Of a stretch of 64,000 nucleotides of DNA, positions 17,792 through 26,915 are shown piece by piece (position 1 is the first letter of the stretch; the number at the start of each line of letters is the position of its first letter). The translations under genes and the position numbers were made by a program. Under the pieces are notes generated by a model. The model ran no database searches. It was not told the origin of the DNA and was given only the letters and a program-made list of their open reading frames with translations. The DNA is from CBDDIP01 sp965279405 (GTDB lineage: Bacteria > Actinomycetota > Acidimicrobiia > Acidimicrobiales > Ilumatobacteraceae), in contig OZ257157.1 of assembly GCA_965279405.1 (NCBI GenBank), forward strand, positions 744,001 to 808,000, in the 5' to 3' direction.

Positions 17792-18281
17792 CGTTGCGCT
17801 GACGGGCCCGCTTCACCCCGGCGACGACGTCGTCGAAGTGCGATCGAGCGAGCACCGAACCCTCACGCCGAACAGCGGACGGATCGACGTCGAGCAGTCG
17901 ATCGACCTTGGCGTAGCTCGGCCGACCCTCACGATCCCACGCGCCGGTGCCGACGGCGACCTGCGGCTCGTTGTCGTGGTGCTTGGAGGTGAGGGCGACG
18001 CCGAGCAGCTTCGTGCCGCGGCGGCCGATGATCACCACCGGCCGATCCTTGCCCTGCGACGGATCCTCCTCGTAGGTCACCCACGTCCACACGACCTCGC
18101 CTGGATCCGGGTCGCCGTCGAGGCACGGCGAGTACTCGATGACGATCCCGCCGGACGGCGTCGGTTCACGCTCCGGGACGGGATGCGGCTCGGACGGCTT
18201 TCGCCGGCGGGCGACGCGGCGCAACGCGCGCAGCACGTCGCTGACGATCCCGGTGGTTCTCGATCCTGATGAGCCGCTCAT
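17787..18281 (-). CDS. PemK/MazF-like protein
   Basis: 164 aa. After a basic, disordered N-terminus (about 45 residues) comes a compact domain with GEVVWTWVTYEE, KDRPVVIIGR and ALTSKHHDNEPQ, the pattern of PemK/MazF beta-barrels, whose members are often mRNA-cutting toxins. No small antitoxin gene lies next to it. The ATG overlaps the lysA stop (ATGA), so it is co-translated with a housekeeping gene, which argues against a classical toxin-antitoxin module. A domesticated or non-toxic member is plausible. Confidence 0.7.
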   Translation of the reverse strand: MSGSSGSRTTGIVSDVLRALRRVARRRKPSEPHPVPEREPTPSGGIVIEYSPCLDGDPDPGEVVWTWVTYEEDPSQGKDRPVVIIGRRGTKLLGVALTSKHHDNEPQVAVGTGAWDREGRPSYAKVDRLLDVDPSAVRREGSVLARSHFDDVVAGVKRARQRNG

Positions 18282-19552
18282 TCGCTCTCACAGCGAACGA
18301 GGTCGTCGAACGTCTCCCGTCGAACCACCACGCGCGCTGCCCCGTCTGCAACGAACAGCACCGGTGGACGAAGGAGCTTGTTGTAGTTGCTGGCCATGCT
18401 GTGACCGTAGGCCCCCGTGACCGGGGTGGCCAGCAGATCGCCGACGCGAAGTCCATCCGGCAGTGACGCCTCGAAGATCAGCACGTCGCCGCTCTCGCAG
18501 TGCTTGCCCACCAGCCGCGCCGACATCTGCCGCGTGTTGGCCGCGCCACGGGGGTCGAACGCCTCGTAGCCACTGCCGTAGAGGACCGGCCGCGGGTTGT
18601 CGCTCATGCCGCCGTCGACCGACACGTACGTACGCACGCCGGGGATGTGCTTGATCGTCCCGACGGTGTACACCGTGATCGCCGCTGCGGCGACGATGCT
18701 GCGCCCGGGTTCGACGCTGACCGCGCTGCGTACCCCGAGCGACTGGCACGCGTCGAGCAGCACGTTGCCCCATTGCGTGATCGACGGTGCTTCCTCGCCT
18801 TCCACGTAGGCCACGCCGAGCCCGCCGCCGAGCACGAGCTCGGGCAGGTCGTAGGGCACCGCGAACGACGCCATCACCTCGGCGGCCTTGGCGAAGTTGG
18901 ACGCAGCGAACACGTTGCTGCCGATGTGGCAGTGGAGCCCGACGAGCCGCACGCTCGACGATCGCCGCATTCGCTCCACCGCGCGAGCGGCGTCGCCGTT
19001 GCCGAGGTTGAAACCGAACTTGGAGTCGTCCTGGCCGGTGGCGATGAACTCGTGGGTGTGTGCGTGGACGCCCGGGGTGATCCGTGCCAGCACGTCGGGC
19101 GCGGGCAGCCCGGCGTCGTGCAGCGCGTCGAGCCGGTCGAGCTCGTCGAAGCTGTCGACGACGATGCTGCGCACTCCCGCGGTGATCGCTTGGCGGAGCT
19201 CGTCGGCGCTCTTGTTGTTGCCGTGCATCACCAGCGCGTTGGCTGGCACCCCGGCGCGCAGCGCAACGAACAGCTCACCGCCGCTGGCGACGTCGAGCAG
19301 CATCCCCTCGTCGTAGGCAAGTCGAGCCATCGCGCCGCACAGGAACGCCTTCGTCGCGTACACGGCGCGGCCCGGACCGAACGCGGCAACGGCCTCTCGG
19401 CAGCGAGCGCGCAGGTGTGCTTCGTCGTAGACGAACAGCGGTGTGCCGTGCTGCTCGGCGAGCTCGGGCACCGAGCAACCGCCGATCGTCAACGTGCCGT
19501 CCCCCATCACGACTGCCGTGTCGGGCAGCAGCCGGCGATCGATCGCGGTCAC
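18278..19552 (-). CDS. lysA: Diaminopimelate decarboxylase
   Basis: 424 aa. It makes L-lysine from meso-diaminopimelate. The GTG start at 19552 overlaps the argS stop codon, the expected coupling. Motifs: YATKAF (PLP lysine), HCHIGS, VEPGRS, and C-terminal KHCESGD with the active-site cysteine. Its end overlaps the PemK-like ATG. argS-lysA order is conserved across actinobacteria. Confidence 0.96.
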   Translation of the reverse strand: MTAIDRRLLPDTAVVMGDGTLTIGGCSVPELAEQHGTPLFVYDEAHLRARCREAVAAFGPGRAVYATKAFLCGAMARLAYDEGMLLDVASGGELFVALRAGVPANALVMHGNNKSADELRQAITAGVRSIVVDSFDELDRLDALHDAGLPAPDVLARITPGVHAHTHEFIATGQDDSKFGFNLGNGDAARAVERMRRSSSVRLVGLHCHIGSNVFAASNFAKAAEVMASFAVPYDLPELVLGGGLGVAYVEGEEAPSITQWGNVLLDACQSLGVRSAVSVEPGRSIVAAAAITVYTVGTIKHIPGVRTYVSVDGGMSDNPRPVLYGSGYEAFDPRGAANTRQMSARLVGKHCESGDVLIFEASLPDGLRVGDLLATPVTGAYGHSMASNYNKLLRPPVLFVADGAARVVVRRETFDDLVRCESE

Positions 19553-21279
19553 ATGCGCTCCGGCGCCTCGATGCCGAGCAGGCCCAGACCGTTGGCGAGC
19601 ACGCGACCGGTGAGGTCGCACAGCGCGAGACGGCTGTCGCGCGTCTGCTCGTCGGGCGCCTTCAGCACCGGGCAGGCCTCGTAGAACGCGGTGAACTGCT
19701 GGGACAGGTCGAACAGGTAGGTGCACAGCCGATGCGGGATGAACCGCTCGGCGGTCTCCTGCACGGCAGCGTCGAACGCCAGCAACGACAGGGCGAGAGC
19801 ACGCTCGGCCGGGTGCTCGACGAGGATCGGGGCGCTGCGCACGGACTCGCGGGCGATCTCCGAGCGACGGAAGATCGAGCACGTACGAGCGTGCGCGTAT
19901 TGCAGGTACGGGCCGGTGTTGCCTTCGAACGAGAGCATCCGCTCCCAGTCGAAGACGTAGTCCTTGACCCGATCCGACGACAGGTCGGCGTACTTGATCG
20001 CAGCGAGTCCGACGTGACGGCCGACCTGCTGCTGCAGCTCGGCGGGAAGCTCCGGCGAGGACTCGATGACCTTCGCCACGCCGCGTTCGATCGCCTCCGA
20101 GACGAGCTGCTGCAGCTTGATGTTCTCGCCGCTGCGCGTCTTGAACATCTTGCGATCGGGCCCGAGCACGCTGCCGAACCCGACGTGCACGGCGCGGGCC
20201 GGCGGCGCGAGCCAGCCCGCCATCGTCGCCACGTCGAAGACCATCGACAGGTGCTGGCCCTGCGGCGCGCCGACGACGTAGAGCAGCAGGGTGGCCTTGA
20301 CGCGCTCGACGCGATCGATGACGCAGGCGAGGTCGAACGCGCCGTAGTTGAACCCGCCGCCGCGCTTCTGCACGATCAGCGGCAGCGGCTGCCCTTCGCG
20401 GTTGGTGTAGCCCGGCGGGAACACGACGTCGGCGCCCTCGCTGAGCTGCAGCAGCCCGGCCTCGCGAAGGCGCTCGAGCACCGTGTTCAGCAGCGGGTCG
20501 TAGAAGCTCTCCCCGACCACGTCGTCGTCGGTCAGCAGCACCCCGAGATCGGCGTAGATCGCGTCGAAGTAGCGCATGCTCGTGTCGACGAGCTGCTGCC
20601 ACAGCGACATCGTCTCGGCGTCGCCGCTCTGCAGCTTGACGACCCGTTCGCGCGCCCGGGCCTTGAAGTCGTCGTCACCCTCGAACTTGGCGCGAGCCGC
20701 TTGGTAGAAGGCGTTCGGGTCGTCGTTGTCGATGACCGACTCGGCGTGGGCGCCGAGATCGACGAGGTGCTCGATGAGCATGCCGAACGGGGTGCCCCAG
20801 TCGCCGATGTGGTTCTCGCGCACGACGTCGTGGCCGAGGAAGCCGAGCAATCGAACGAGGCTGTCGCCGATGACCGTCGAGCGCAGGTGCCCGACGTGCA
20901 TCTCCTTGGCCACGTTCGGCGCCGAGTAGTCGACGACGACGCGCTCCGGATGAGCGGCTGTCCGAACGCCGAGGCGATCGTCGGCCGATGCGACCGCGAG
21001 TTGATCGGCGACGAAGGCGTCGTGGAATGTGATGTTGATGAACCCGGGCCCGGCGACCTCGAAGGTGGCGAGGTCGGTGGGCAGCAGCGCGACCACCTCG
21101 GCGGCGAGCTCGCGAGGGTTGCGGCCGACCTGCTTGGCCAGCGCCAGCGCAGCGTTGGCCTGGGCGTCGGCGCGATCGCTCGGACGCACCACCGGATCGA
21201 TCTCCCCGGCCGGCAGCCCGGTGACGCGAGCGAACGCATCGCAGAGCACGGGCGTGACGGTGTGCAGCAGATCGGCCAT
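19549..21279 (-). CDS. argS: Arginyl-tRNA synthetase
   Basis: 576 aa from the ATG at 21279 (MADLLHTV), which gives the normal ArgS N-terminus; earlier in-frame starts would add unrelated residues. The class I signature is HVGH in KEMHVGHLRSTVIGD. The KMSKS-equivalent loop is FKTRSGENIKL. The C-terminal anticodon-binding helices end GIEAPERM. It heads the minus-strand argS-lysA-hom-thrC block and is divergent from a membrane-protein gene 106 bp away. Confidence 0.97.
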   Translation of the reverse strand: MADLLHTVTPVLCDAFARVTGLPAGEIDPVVRPSDRADAQANAALALAKQVGRNPRELAAEVVALLPTDLATFEVAGPGFINITFHDAFVADQLAVASADDRLGVRTAAHPERVVVDYSAPNVAKEMHVGHLRSTVIGDSLVRLLGFLGHDVVRENHIGDWGTPFGMLIEHLVDLGAHAESVIDNDDPNAFYQAARAKFEGDDDFKARARERVVKLQSGDAETMSLWQQLVDTSMRYFDAIYADLGVLLTDDDVVGESFYDPLLNTVLERLREAGLLQLSEGADVVFPPGYTNREGQPLPLIVQKRGGGFNYGAFDLACVIDRVERVKATLLLYVVGAPQGQHLSMVFDVATMAGWLAPPARAVHVGFGSVLGPDRKMFKTRSGENIKLQQLVSEAIERGVAKVIESSPELPAELQQQVGRHVGLAAIKYADLSSDRVKDYVFDWERMLSFEGNTGPYLQYAHARTCSIFRRSEIARESVRSAPILVEHPAERALALSLLAFDAAVQETAERFIPHRLCTYLFDLSQQFTAFYEACPVLKAPDEQTRDSRLALCDLTGRVLANGLGLLGIEAPERM

Positions 21280-21385
21280 GACGTGCCGAGCGTACCGGTC
21301 GCCTCCCGAACCACGAAGTGGAATGACCAGGTGAGCGTGCTGGACCATCACCGGCGGGCGCCGACGCGACGGCAAGCATTCGCCG

Positions 21386-22453
21386 ATGGACGAGACCGCC
21401 GACGACCGAGCCGCGATGCGCGCCTTCCTCCAACGGTGCGAGGTACGGCTGTCCACGCTCCATCGAGTCGCCACCGCGCTGCTGTCCGGCGCGGGGATCC
21501 TCGTCCTGCTCCCCGCGGTCGAGCGGGACTCGGTGATCCAGGAGCTGCGCGCACTGCTGCACGGCCCACCCACGCTGACACGGCTGCTCCTCGCCGGCGC
21601 CGTGGCGATCTCGATCGCACTCGCGTTGTGCGTGCTGTGGCTCGTGGTGCAGGAGCTGACGCGGTTCTACTTCCACGCCAACCACGTCGAGCACGAGGGC
21701 CGGCACGTGTTCACCCCCCGGTTCACGCTGACCGGACTGCGCCTTCCCGACGACGAGCTCGCGACCACGGCAGCCCGCTCGTACGTCGCCGCGCACGAGT
21801 CCGACGACAACGTGCGGCTGTTGGTGCCGAGCAACGATCGATCGCGAGCGCGCATCGACCGCCAGATCGACGCCTATCCGGGGCTGGTCGGCACCGGCGA
21901 CCGCGACGACGCGTTGCGCGCCGACGCGATGTTCCAGTTGGCGGCCTCGCGGCGGCGATCGTTGGTCGAGGAGGTCACCAAGGTCGAGTACGGGTTGGTC
22001 CGCCACATGGTGCGCCTCCAGGTGGTGGTGCTGCGCTACGTGAAGGCGCTGCTGGTCGTCGTCGTCACGTCGCTCGCCACGTTCATCGGTGCCGCAGCGA
22101 TCGATGATCGAACGGCCCTCCTCGCTCCGGCGCAGCGATGGATCGCCGGGACGATGCTCGTCTGGTCGCCAGTGGTCGTGCTCGCCGTGCACGCCCCCGT
22201 TCGCTGGTTGGGCTCGCTGCTGCAGGCGGAAGGAGCCAGCAACAGCGCCCTTCGGGCTGACACCGAGCTGACGCGCGTCGAGACGCTGACGGTCCGCATG
22301 GCCGGCGTGGCGTGGATCGCCTCGGCCGTGGCGATGCTCGTCCTGCTGATCGACCACCGCGTCACCGGCTTCGGCACGGGTGCGTGCATCGTTGCGCTCA
22401 TTGGCTCCGCGGGACTGCACATCGGAAACGCGTGGGCAGGACGTACCCGCTGA
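21386..22453 (+). CDS. Hypothetical multi-pass membrane protein
   Basis: 355 aa. About six hydrophobic segments are visible: near residues 30-48, 65-88, 220-240, 252-275, 308-325 and 332-348. Between the second and third lies a cytoplasmic-looking region of about 110 residues with charged helices (RRRSLVEEVTKVEYGLVRHM). No domain is recognised. It is divergent from argS and 58 bp upstream of the acyl-CoA synthetase. Function unknown. Confidence 0.75.
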   Translation: MDETADDRAAMRAFLQRCEVRLSTLHRVATALLSGAGILVLLPAVERDSVIQELRALLHGPPTLTRLLLAGAVAISIALALCVLWLVVQELTRFYFHANHVEHEGRHVFTPRFTLTGLRLPDDELATTAARSYVAAHESDDNVRLLVPSNDRSRARIDRQIDAYPGLVGTGDRDDALRADAMFQLAASRRRSLVEEVTKVEYGLVRHMVRLQVVVLRYVKALLVVVVTSLATFIGAAAIDDRTALLAPAQRWIAGTMLVWSPVVVLAVHAPVRWLGSLLQAEGASNSALRADTELTRVETLTVRMAGVAWIASAVAMLVLLIDHRVTGFGTGACIVALIGSAGLHIGNAWAGRTR

Positions 22454-22511
22454 TCTCCCGCCGGAGACTCCGGCTGCTCGTGCCGATCCCGCAGTGCGCC
22501 ACACTGGGCGG

Positions 22512-23990
22512 ATGGCCCTCGCCACCTTCAATCGCATCCTCGCCGACCACGCCGCCGAACAACCCGACCGGCCGGCGATCACCTGCGGCGACCGCACCAT
22601 CACCCGAGAGGAGCTGCGGCGCACGGCTGAGGTGCTGGCAACCGATCTGCTCGCCCGCGGTGTGCGGCGAGGCGACATGGTCACGATCGCACTGCCGAAC
22701 TCGATCGACTGGTTCGTCGCCCAGCACGCCATCTGGCGCGTCGGCGCGATCCCTCAGCCCGTGTCGGCGCGACTGCCGCTGCGCGAGCTGCAGGCGATCG
22801 TCGAGCTGGCCGAGTCGAAGGTGGTCTTCGGCGTCGACGACGGCACGGTCGCCGGCGCGGTGTGCCTCCCTGCGGGCTACGTCGCCGAGGCCGGCGACAC
22901 CGAGCTGCCAGACACGGCGCTCCCCGATCTCGACGACCTCGACGCTGCTTCGCCGGCGTGGAAGGCCCCGACGTCCGGGGGCAGCACGGGCCGGCCGAAG
23001 CTGATCGTCTCGGGCGATCCGGCCATCCGCGATCGCGACACGCCACCCGCACTGCTGATCACCCCCAACGGCTGCATGGTGATGCCGGGGCCGCTCTACC
23101 ACAACGGCCCTGGCGTCTGGTCGAGCGAGTCACTGCTCAACGGCGACCACCTCGTCCTGCTCCCCCGCTTCGATGCCGAAGGGACGTTGGCCGCGATCGA
23201 CGAGCACGGCGCCGACATCGTCTACCTCGTGCCGACGATGATGAAGCGCATCTGGCGCCTGCCCGAGGACGTTCGCGATCGCTACGACCTGAGCAGCCTG
23301 CGCGTGGTGTGGCACCTCGCCGAGCCGTGCCCGGTCTGGTTGAAGCAGGTCTTCATCGACTGGCTCGGCGCCGAGCGCATCTTCGAGCTCTACGCCGGCA
23401 CGGAGGCGCAGGCGGTCACGATCATCACGGGCACCGAGTGGGTGGCCCACCCCGGTTCGGTCGGCAAGGTCGCCACCGGCGCGGTGAAGGTCACCGACGC
23501 CGACGGCAACGAGCTGCCGGCCGGCGAGATGGGTGAGGTGTGGCTGCGCTCGCTGACGGGCAAGGAGACGTACCACTACGTCGGCGCCGAAGCACGAACG
23601 CTCGACGGTGGCTGGGAGTCGCTCGGCGACATGGGTCGGCTCGACGAGGAGGGCTACCTCTACCTCGGTGACCGGTCGGCGGACATGATCCTCAGCGGCG
23701 GCGCGAACATCTACCCGGCTGAGATCGAGGCGGCGTTGGCCGAGCACCCGGCTGTCGCCTCGTGCTGCGTCATCGGGCTGCCCGACGACGACAAGGGCAA
23801 CGTCATCCACGCCATCATCGAGGGCGACCGGGATGCGGTGACCGACGACGAGATGCGCACCTTCCTCGCCGACCGGCTGGTCATCTACAAGGTGCCGCGC
23901 ACGTTCGAGTTCGTGCACGAGCCGCTGCGCGACGACGCCGGCAAGATGCGCCGCAGCGCGCTGCGTGCAGCGCGGCTTCCCGCGAACTGA
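22512..23990 (+). CDS. AMP-dependent acyl-CoA synthetase/ligase
   Basis: 492 aa from the ATG at 22512. ANL superfamily: the P-loop TSGGSTGRPK, the ELYAGTEAQ adenine motif, GDRSADMILSGGANIYPAEIE hinge region (A8) and the C-terminal catalytic lysine in GKMRRSALR. It activates a carboxylic acid to acyl-AMP and then acyl-CoA. The short length resembles BaiB-like bile-acid or steroid side-chain ligases, but the substrate is not determined by sequence. The beta-lactamase-fold gene begins 4 bp after its stop, so the two are probably co-expressed. Confidence 0.92.
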   Translation: MALATFNRILADHAAEQPDRPAITCGDRTITREELRRTAEVLATDLLARGVRRGDMVTIALPNSIDWFVAQHAIWRVGAIPQPVSARLPLRELQAIVELAESKVVFGVDDGTVAGAVCLPAGYVAEAGDTELPDTALPDLDDLDAASPAWKAPTSGGSTGRPKLIVSGDPAIRDRDTPPALLITPNGCMVMPGPLYHNGPGVWSSESLLNGDHLVLLPRFDAEGTLAAIDEHGADIVYLVPTMMKRIWRLPEDVRDRYDLSSLRVVWHLAEPCPVWLKQVFIDWLGAERIFELYAGTEAQAVTIITGTEWVAHPGSVGKVATGAVKVTDADGNELPAGEMGEVWLRSLTGKETYHYVGAEARTLDGGWESLGDMGRLDEEGYLYLGDRSADMILSGGANIYPAEIEAALAEHPAVASCCVIGLPDDDKGNVIHAIIEGDRDAVTDDEMRTFLADRLVIYKVPRTFEFVHEPLRDDAGKMRRSALRAARLPAN

Positions 23991-23994
23991 CTCG

Positions 23995-25452
23995 ATGAGC
24001 GAGCTCGACTTCGACAGCGCGCGCAGCGACCTCGACGCGCTCGCGACAGCCGCCGCGACCGAGAGCCACGCGCCGTCGTTGGCGTGGGCGGTGGTGCACG
24101 ACCGAGCGGTGGTGCTGCACGGTTCGGTTGGTGAGGTCGACGACGGCAGCGCGCCGTCCACCGCGACCGTGTACCGGATCGCGTCGATGACGAAGAGCTT
24201 CACCGCGGCCGCGGTGCTCGGTCTGCGTGACGACGGGGTGCTGTCGCTCGACGTCCCGATCGCCACGTACGCGCCCGAGCTGGCCGCCATCAACGGCCCG
24301 ACGACGGACTCGCCACCGATCACCCTGCGCCACCTGCTGTCGATGGACTCCGGGCTCGCCACCGACGACGCATGGGCAGATCGCCACCTCGACATCAGTG
24401 ATGACGAGCTCACCGAGATGGTCGCTGACGGCGCCTGGTTCGCCAACACGCCCGGCACGCGACTGGAGTACTCGAACCTCGGCTTCGGTCTCATCGGTCG
24501 CGTCGTCGCCCGCATCACCGGGGAACCCGTGCAGACCCACATCAGCCGTCGCCTGCTCGCTCCCCTCGGCCTGGCCCGCACCACGTGGACCCAGCCGCCG
24601 CACGACGACTGGGCTCGCCCGTACCGGGCAGACGCCGCCGTCACCGGTGGCACCGTCGTCGGCCGCGACCTCGAGCCGCTCGGTGACGGCGGCATCGCCC
24701 CGATGGGCGGCTTGTGGACGTGCCTCGACGATCTCGCCCGATGGGTGTCGTGGATGGACGACGCCTTCCCCGCGCGCGACGGCAGCGACGATGGTCCGCT
24801 GCGCCGAGCGACGCGGCGCGAGCAGCAGCAGGCGCATCGGGCTCGCAGCGTGTCGCGCACGGCCGCGGTGGGCGAAGGTCTGCACGGCGTGCCCGAACGA
24901 GTCGACGGTGGCGGGTACGGCTACGGGCTCTACGCGCTGCAGGACCTCCGCTTCGGCCACCACGTCACCCACTCCGGAGGTCTGCCCGGGTACGGCTCCA
25001 ACATGCGCTGGCTGCCGGGCCGGCGCATCGGCGTCATCGCACACGCCAACGTCACCTATGCACCGATGGCGGCGCTGACGCGACGGATGCTCGAAGTGCT
25101 CGGCGATCATCAGCTGGTGCCGGCGCGGCCGTCGCGGGTTGATGTGGTGCTCGACGATGCGTGCCGTCGGCTCGTCGGGTTGCTCAACCACTGGGACGAT
25201 GCGACGGCCGACGACCTGTTCGCCGACAACGTCGCGCTCGACCGACCGCTGTCCGAACGCGCCGCCGCCGCCCGAGCGATCTCGGACGGCGGCAGCCTCG
25301 TGGTGGTTCGGGTGCGAGCGGACTCGCTGGCGTCGGCGGTGGTCACGGCGCAGCGAGCGGACGGGGCCTCGCTGCGCATCGAGGTGCAGCTCAGTCCGCA
25401 CGCCGCGCCTCGGATCGAATGGTACGAGGCGAACCTCGTGGCCGCTCGCTAG
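23995..25452 (+). CDS. Serine hydrolase, beta-lactamase/class C fold
   Basis: 485 aa. The SxxK nucleophile is in ASMTKSFTAAAVL (about residue 63), the tyrosine motif is YSN in LEYSNLGFGLIGR, and the third motif is HSGG in THSGGLPGYGSNM. There is no signal peptide, so it is a cytoplasmic esterase or peptidase rather than a secreted beta-lactamase. The C-terminal 120 residues form an extra beta domain typical of these hydrolases. The start at 23995 follows the ligase stop by 4 bp. Confidence 0.9.
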   Translation: MSELDFDSARSDLDALATAAATESHAPSLAWAVVHDRAVVLHGSVGEVDDGSAPSTATVYRIASMTKSFTAAAVLGLRDDGVLSLDVPIATYAPELAAINGPTTDSPPITLRHLLSMDSGLATDDAWADRHLDISDDELTEMVADGAWFANTPGTRLEYSNLGFGLIGRVVARITGEPVQTHISRRLLAPLGLARTTWTQPPHDDWARPYRADAAVTGGTVVGRDLEPLGDGGIAPMGGLWTCLDDLARWVSWMDDAFPARDGSDDGPLRRATRREQQQAHRARSVSRTAAVGEGLHGVPERVDGGGYGYGLYALQDLRFGHHVTHSGGLPGYGSNMRWLPGRRIGVIAHANVTYAPMAALTRRMLEVLGDHQLVPARPSRVDVVLDDACRRLVGLLNHWDDATADDLFADNVALDRPLSERAAAARAISDGGSLVVVRVRADSLASAVVTAQRADGASLRIEVQLSPHAAPRIEWYEANLVAAR

Positions 25453-25469
25453 CCTGTCGCAGCTGTCCC

Positions 25470-25541
25470 GCCCTCGTAGCTCAGGGGATAGAGCATCGGC
25501 CTCCGGAGCCGTGTGCGCAGGTTCGAATCCTGCCGAGGGCG
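25470..25541 (+). tRNA. tRNA-Arg (anticodon CCG)
   Basis: Acceptor stem GCCCTCG/CGAGGGC, D arm GCTC/GAGC, anticodon loop CTCCGGA giving CCG (reads CGG), a 4-nt variable loop, T arm GCAGG-TTCGAAT-CCTGC and discriminator G. The first anticodon-stem pair is a T/T mismatch. CCA is not encoded. It lies 17 bp after the serine hydrolase. Confidence 0.95.
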
Positions 25542-25558
25542 CTGCTTTGCTCGTGCGC

Positions 25559-26131
25559 TCAGCGCTCGATGGTCTCCACCGGCCGTACGGCCGCCGGCGG
25601 CGCCAACGTGGTGGCCGGAGCCGCCACGACGGGGGCCTCGACGTAGCCGGTGTCGACGACCGTGCGACTGACCGAGCGGCGGTCACCTTCGATGAACGCA
25701 GCGATGGCGATCAGTGCACCGACGGCGAGGATGGCCGCGCCGTAGCCCCACTGGGCGGCAAGGTCGGGGCGGAGATCGTCCGCCTCGATCCAGAGGACCG
25801 CGCCGCCGATGGCGAGCACCACCCCGGTGAAGATGCGACCACCGGCCGAGCCGAGCAGCCCGAGCAGCAGGAGCACGCCCGCACCGATGTCGATGAGGCC
25901 GAGCAGTGGGGTGTGGTGGATGCCGACGACGTCGACCACGGGGTCCTTCCACGACCCGGTGATGTCGCCGCGCAGCAAGGTGACGACACCGATCACAACG
26001 AGTGCCGCCCCAGCGATCAGCGAGAGCAGGACCGACGGCGTGGCGCTGGTGCTGCGTTCGACGACGACGTCGCGCTCGACGGCGGCCTCGCCGTCGACCA
26101 CGGTTGCGGTGCGGTGCATGTGCACGGCCAT
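25559..26131 (-). CDS. Small multi-pass membrane protein
   Basis: 190 aa from the ATG at 26131, preceded by AGGAGG at good spacing. Four hydrophobic segments lie at roughly residues 32-52, 70-92, 98-113 and 126-143, flanked by charged termini. The N-terminus has MAVHMHRTATVVDGE. The arrangement resembles small DUF4383-like membrane proteins but I cannot assign a family. It is co-directional with the TIGR03086 gene 76 bp upstream and could share its promoter. Confidence 0.8.
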   Translation of the reverse strand: MAVHMHRTATVVDGEAAVERDVVVERSTSATPSVLLSLIAGAALVVIGVVTLLRGDITGSWKDPVVDVVGIHHTPLLGLIDIGAGVLLLLGLLGSAGGRIFTGVVLAIGGAVLWIEADDLRPDLAAQWGYGAAILAVGALIAIAAFIEGDRRSVSRTVVDTGYVEAPVVAAPATTLAPPAAVRPVETIER

Positions 26132-26207
26132 GTGGATGTTCCTCCTGGTGCAGGGCCAGTGGCCCGATGGAGAACCGTTACCCCCGACGACGTCGGACGA
26201 GACGCGG

Positions 26208-26852
26208 TCAGCGCGGCGTGCGCCCGAACCAGGCAACGAGCTGGTCGATCATCGGCGCAGCGGACGCCACCGCGACCGGGTCGCGGAACGGTGGACGAAC
26301 GCCCGCTGCGACCTCCGGCGGCATCGTCGCGGCGACCTCGGCGAAGTGTCCGAGGCGGTCGGACGGCGCCATGAACATGGCGCTCTCGGCGATCGCCAGC
26401 TCGACGACGTCGTCGTCCCATGCGACGGGCTGACCGGTGGCCACCGCGAGGTCCCAGGTGTGCACGACGACCTCGGCGGTGTAGTAGCCGAGCATGCGCG
26501 CGCCCGGCTGGGTGGCCCACGGCAACGTCATCATCGCGTCGAGGACCGCATCGTCGGACCAGATCTGATCGATGTCGTAGCGGACATCGAGCCACGCACG
26601 CAGCAGATCGGCGTCGTCGAGGCCGTGGGCCGACTCGAACCCGAAGCCCGTCCCGCCGGCGCCGAGATCGGCGATGCGCCGGCCGACCTCGACGAGGTGG
26701 ACGATCATGCCCCGGACGTCGAGTTCGGGGCACGGCGTGGGCGCAGCCCACTGGTCGGGGCGCACGGCGGCGATCACCGCTGTGGCCGTGTTGAGCGCCC
26801 CGGCGAACTGGGGACGGGGATCGGTGCTGGTGCTGGTGCTGGTCTGGCTCAT
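26208..26852 (-). CDS. TIGR03086-type metal-binding protein (mycothiol-dependent enzyme fold)
   Basis: 214 aa from the ATG at 26852. DinB-like four-helix fold: TPCPELDVRGMIVHLVEVGRR supplies the first metal histidine and EVVVHTWDLAVATGQ the distal HxxxD-type ligands. TIGR03086 members are common in mycothiol-producing actinobacteria; relatives include maleylpyruvate isomerase. Substrate unknown. It is divergent from the WYL regulator across a palindromic intergenic region, so that regulator is the likely controller. Confidence 0.85.
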   Translation of the reverse strand: MSQTSTSTSTDPRPQFAGALNTATAVIAAVRPDQWAAPTPCPELDVRGMIVHLVEVGRRIADLGAGGTGFGFESAHGLDDADLLRAWLDVRYDIDQIWSDDAVLDAMMTLPWATQPGARMLGYYTAEVVVHTWDLAVATGQPVAWDDDVVELAIAESAMFMAPSDRLGHFAEVAATMPPEVAAGVRPPFRDPVAVASAAPMIDQLVAWFGRTPR

Positions 26853-26872
26853 GCGACCCACGATGCGCTCGT

Positions 26873-26897
26873 GAACCGGACACGTTGTGACCGGTTC
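26873..26897. promoter_or_regulatory. 25-bp palindrome between divergent genes (operator candidate)
   Basis: The outer arms GAACCGG (26873-26879) and CCGGTTC (26891-26897) and inner arms CAC/GTG are symmetric about a GTT centre, with a single A/A mismatch. It lies in the 63-bp gap between the TIGR03086 gene and the WYL regulator, a natural site for autoregulation. Confidence 0.6.
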
Positions 26898-26915
26898 AGA
26901 TGCGAACATGTCGAC

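Noticed and set aside
17787..18281. Complete toxin-antitoxin module
   Set aside because: No antitoxin-sized gene adjoins the PemK-like gene; both neighbours are a biosynthetic enzyme and a surface protein.
18278..20602. lysA starting far upstream, giving a 774-aa product
   Set aside because: The extra part is the shadow of argS in another frame. The GTG at 19552 overlapping the argS stop gives a normal 424-aa enzyme.
23995..25452. Antibiotic-resistance beta-lactamase
   Set aside because: The SxxK/YxN/HxG motifs are present, but there is no signal peptide, and the fold is shared with esterases and peptidases; the acyl-CoA ligase neighbour suggests metabolism.
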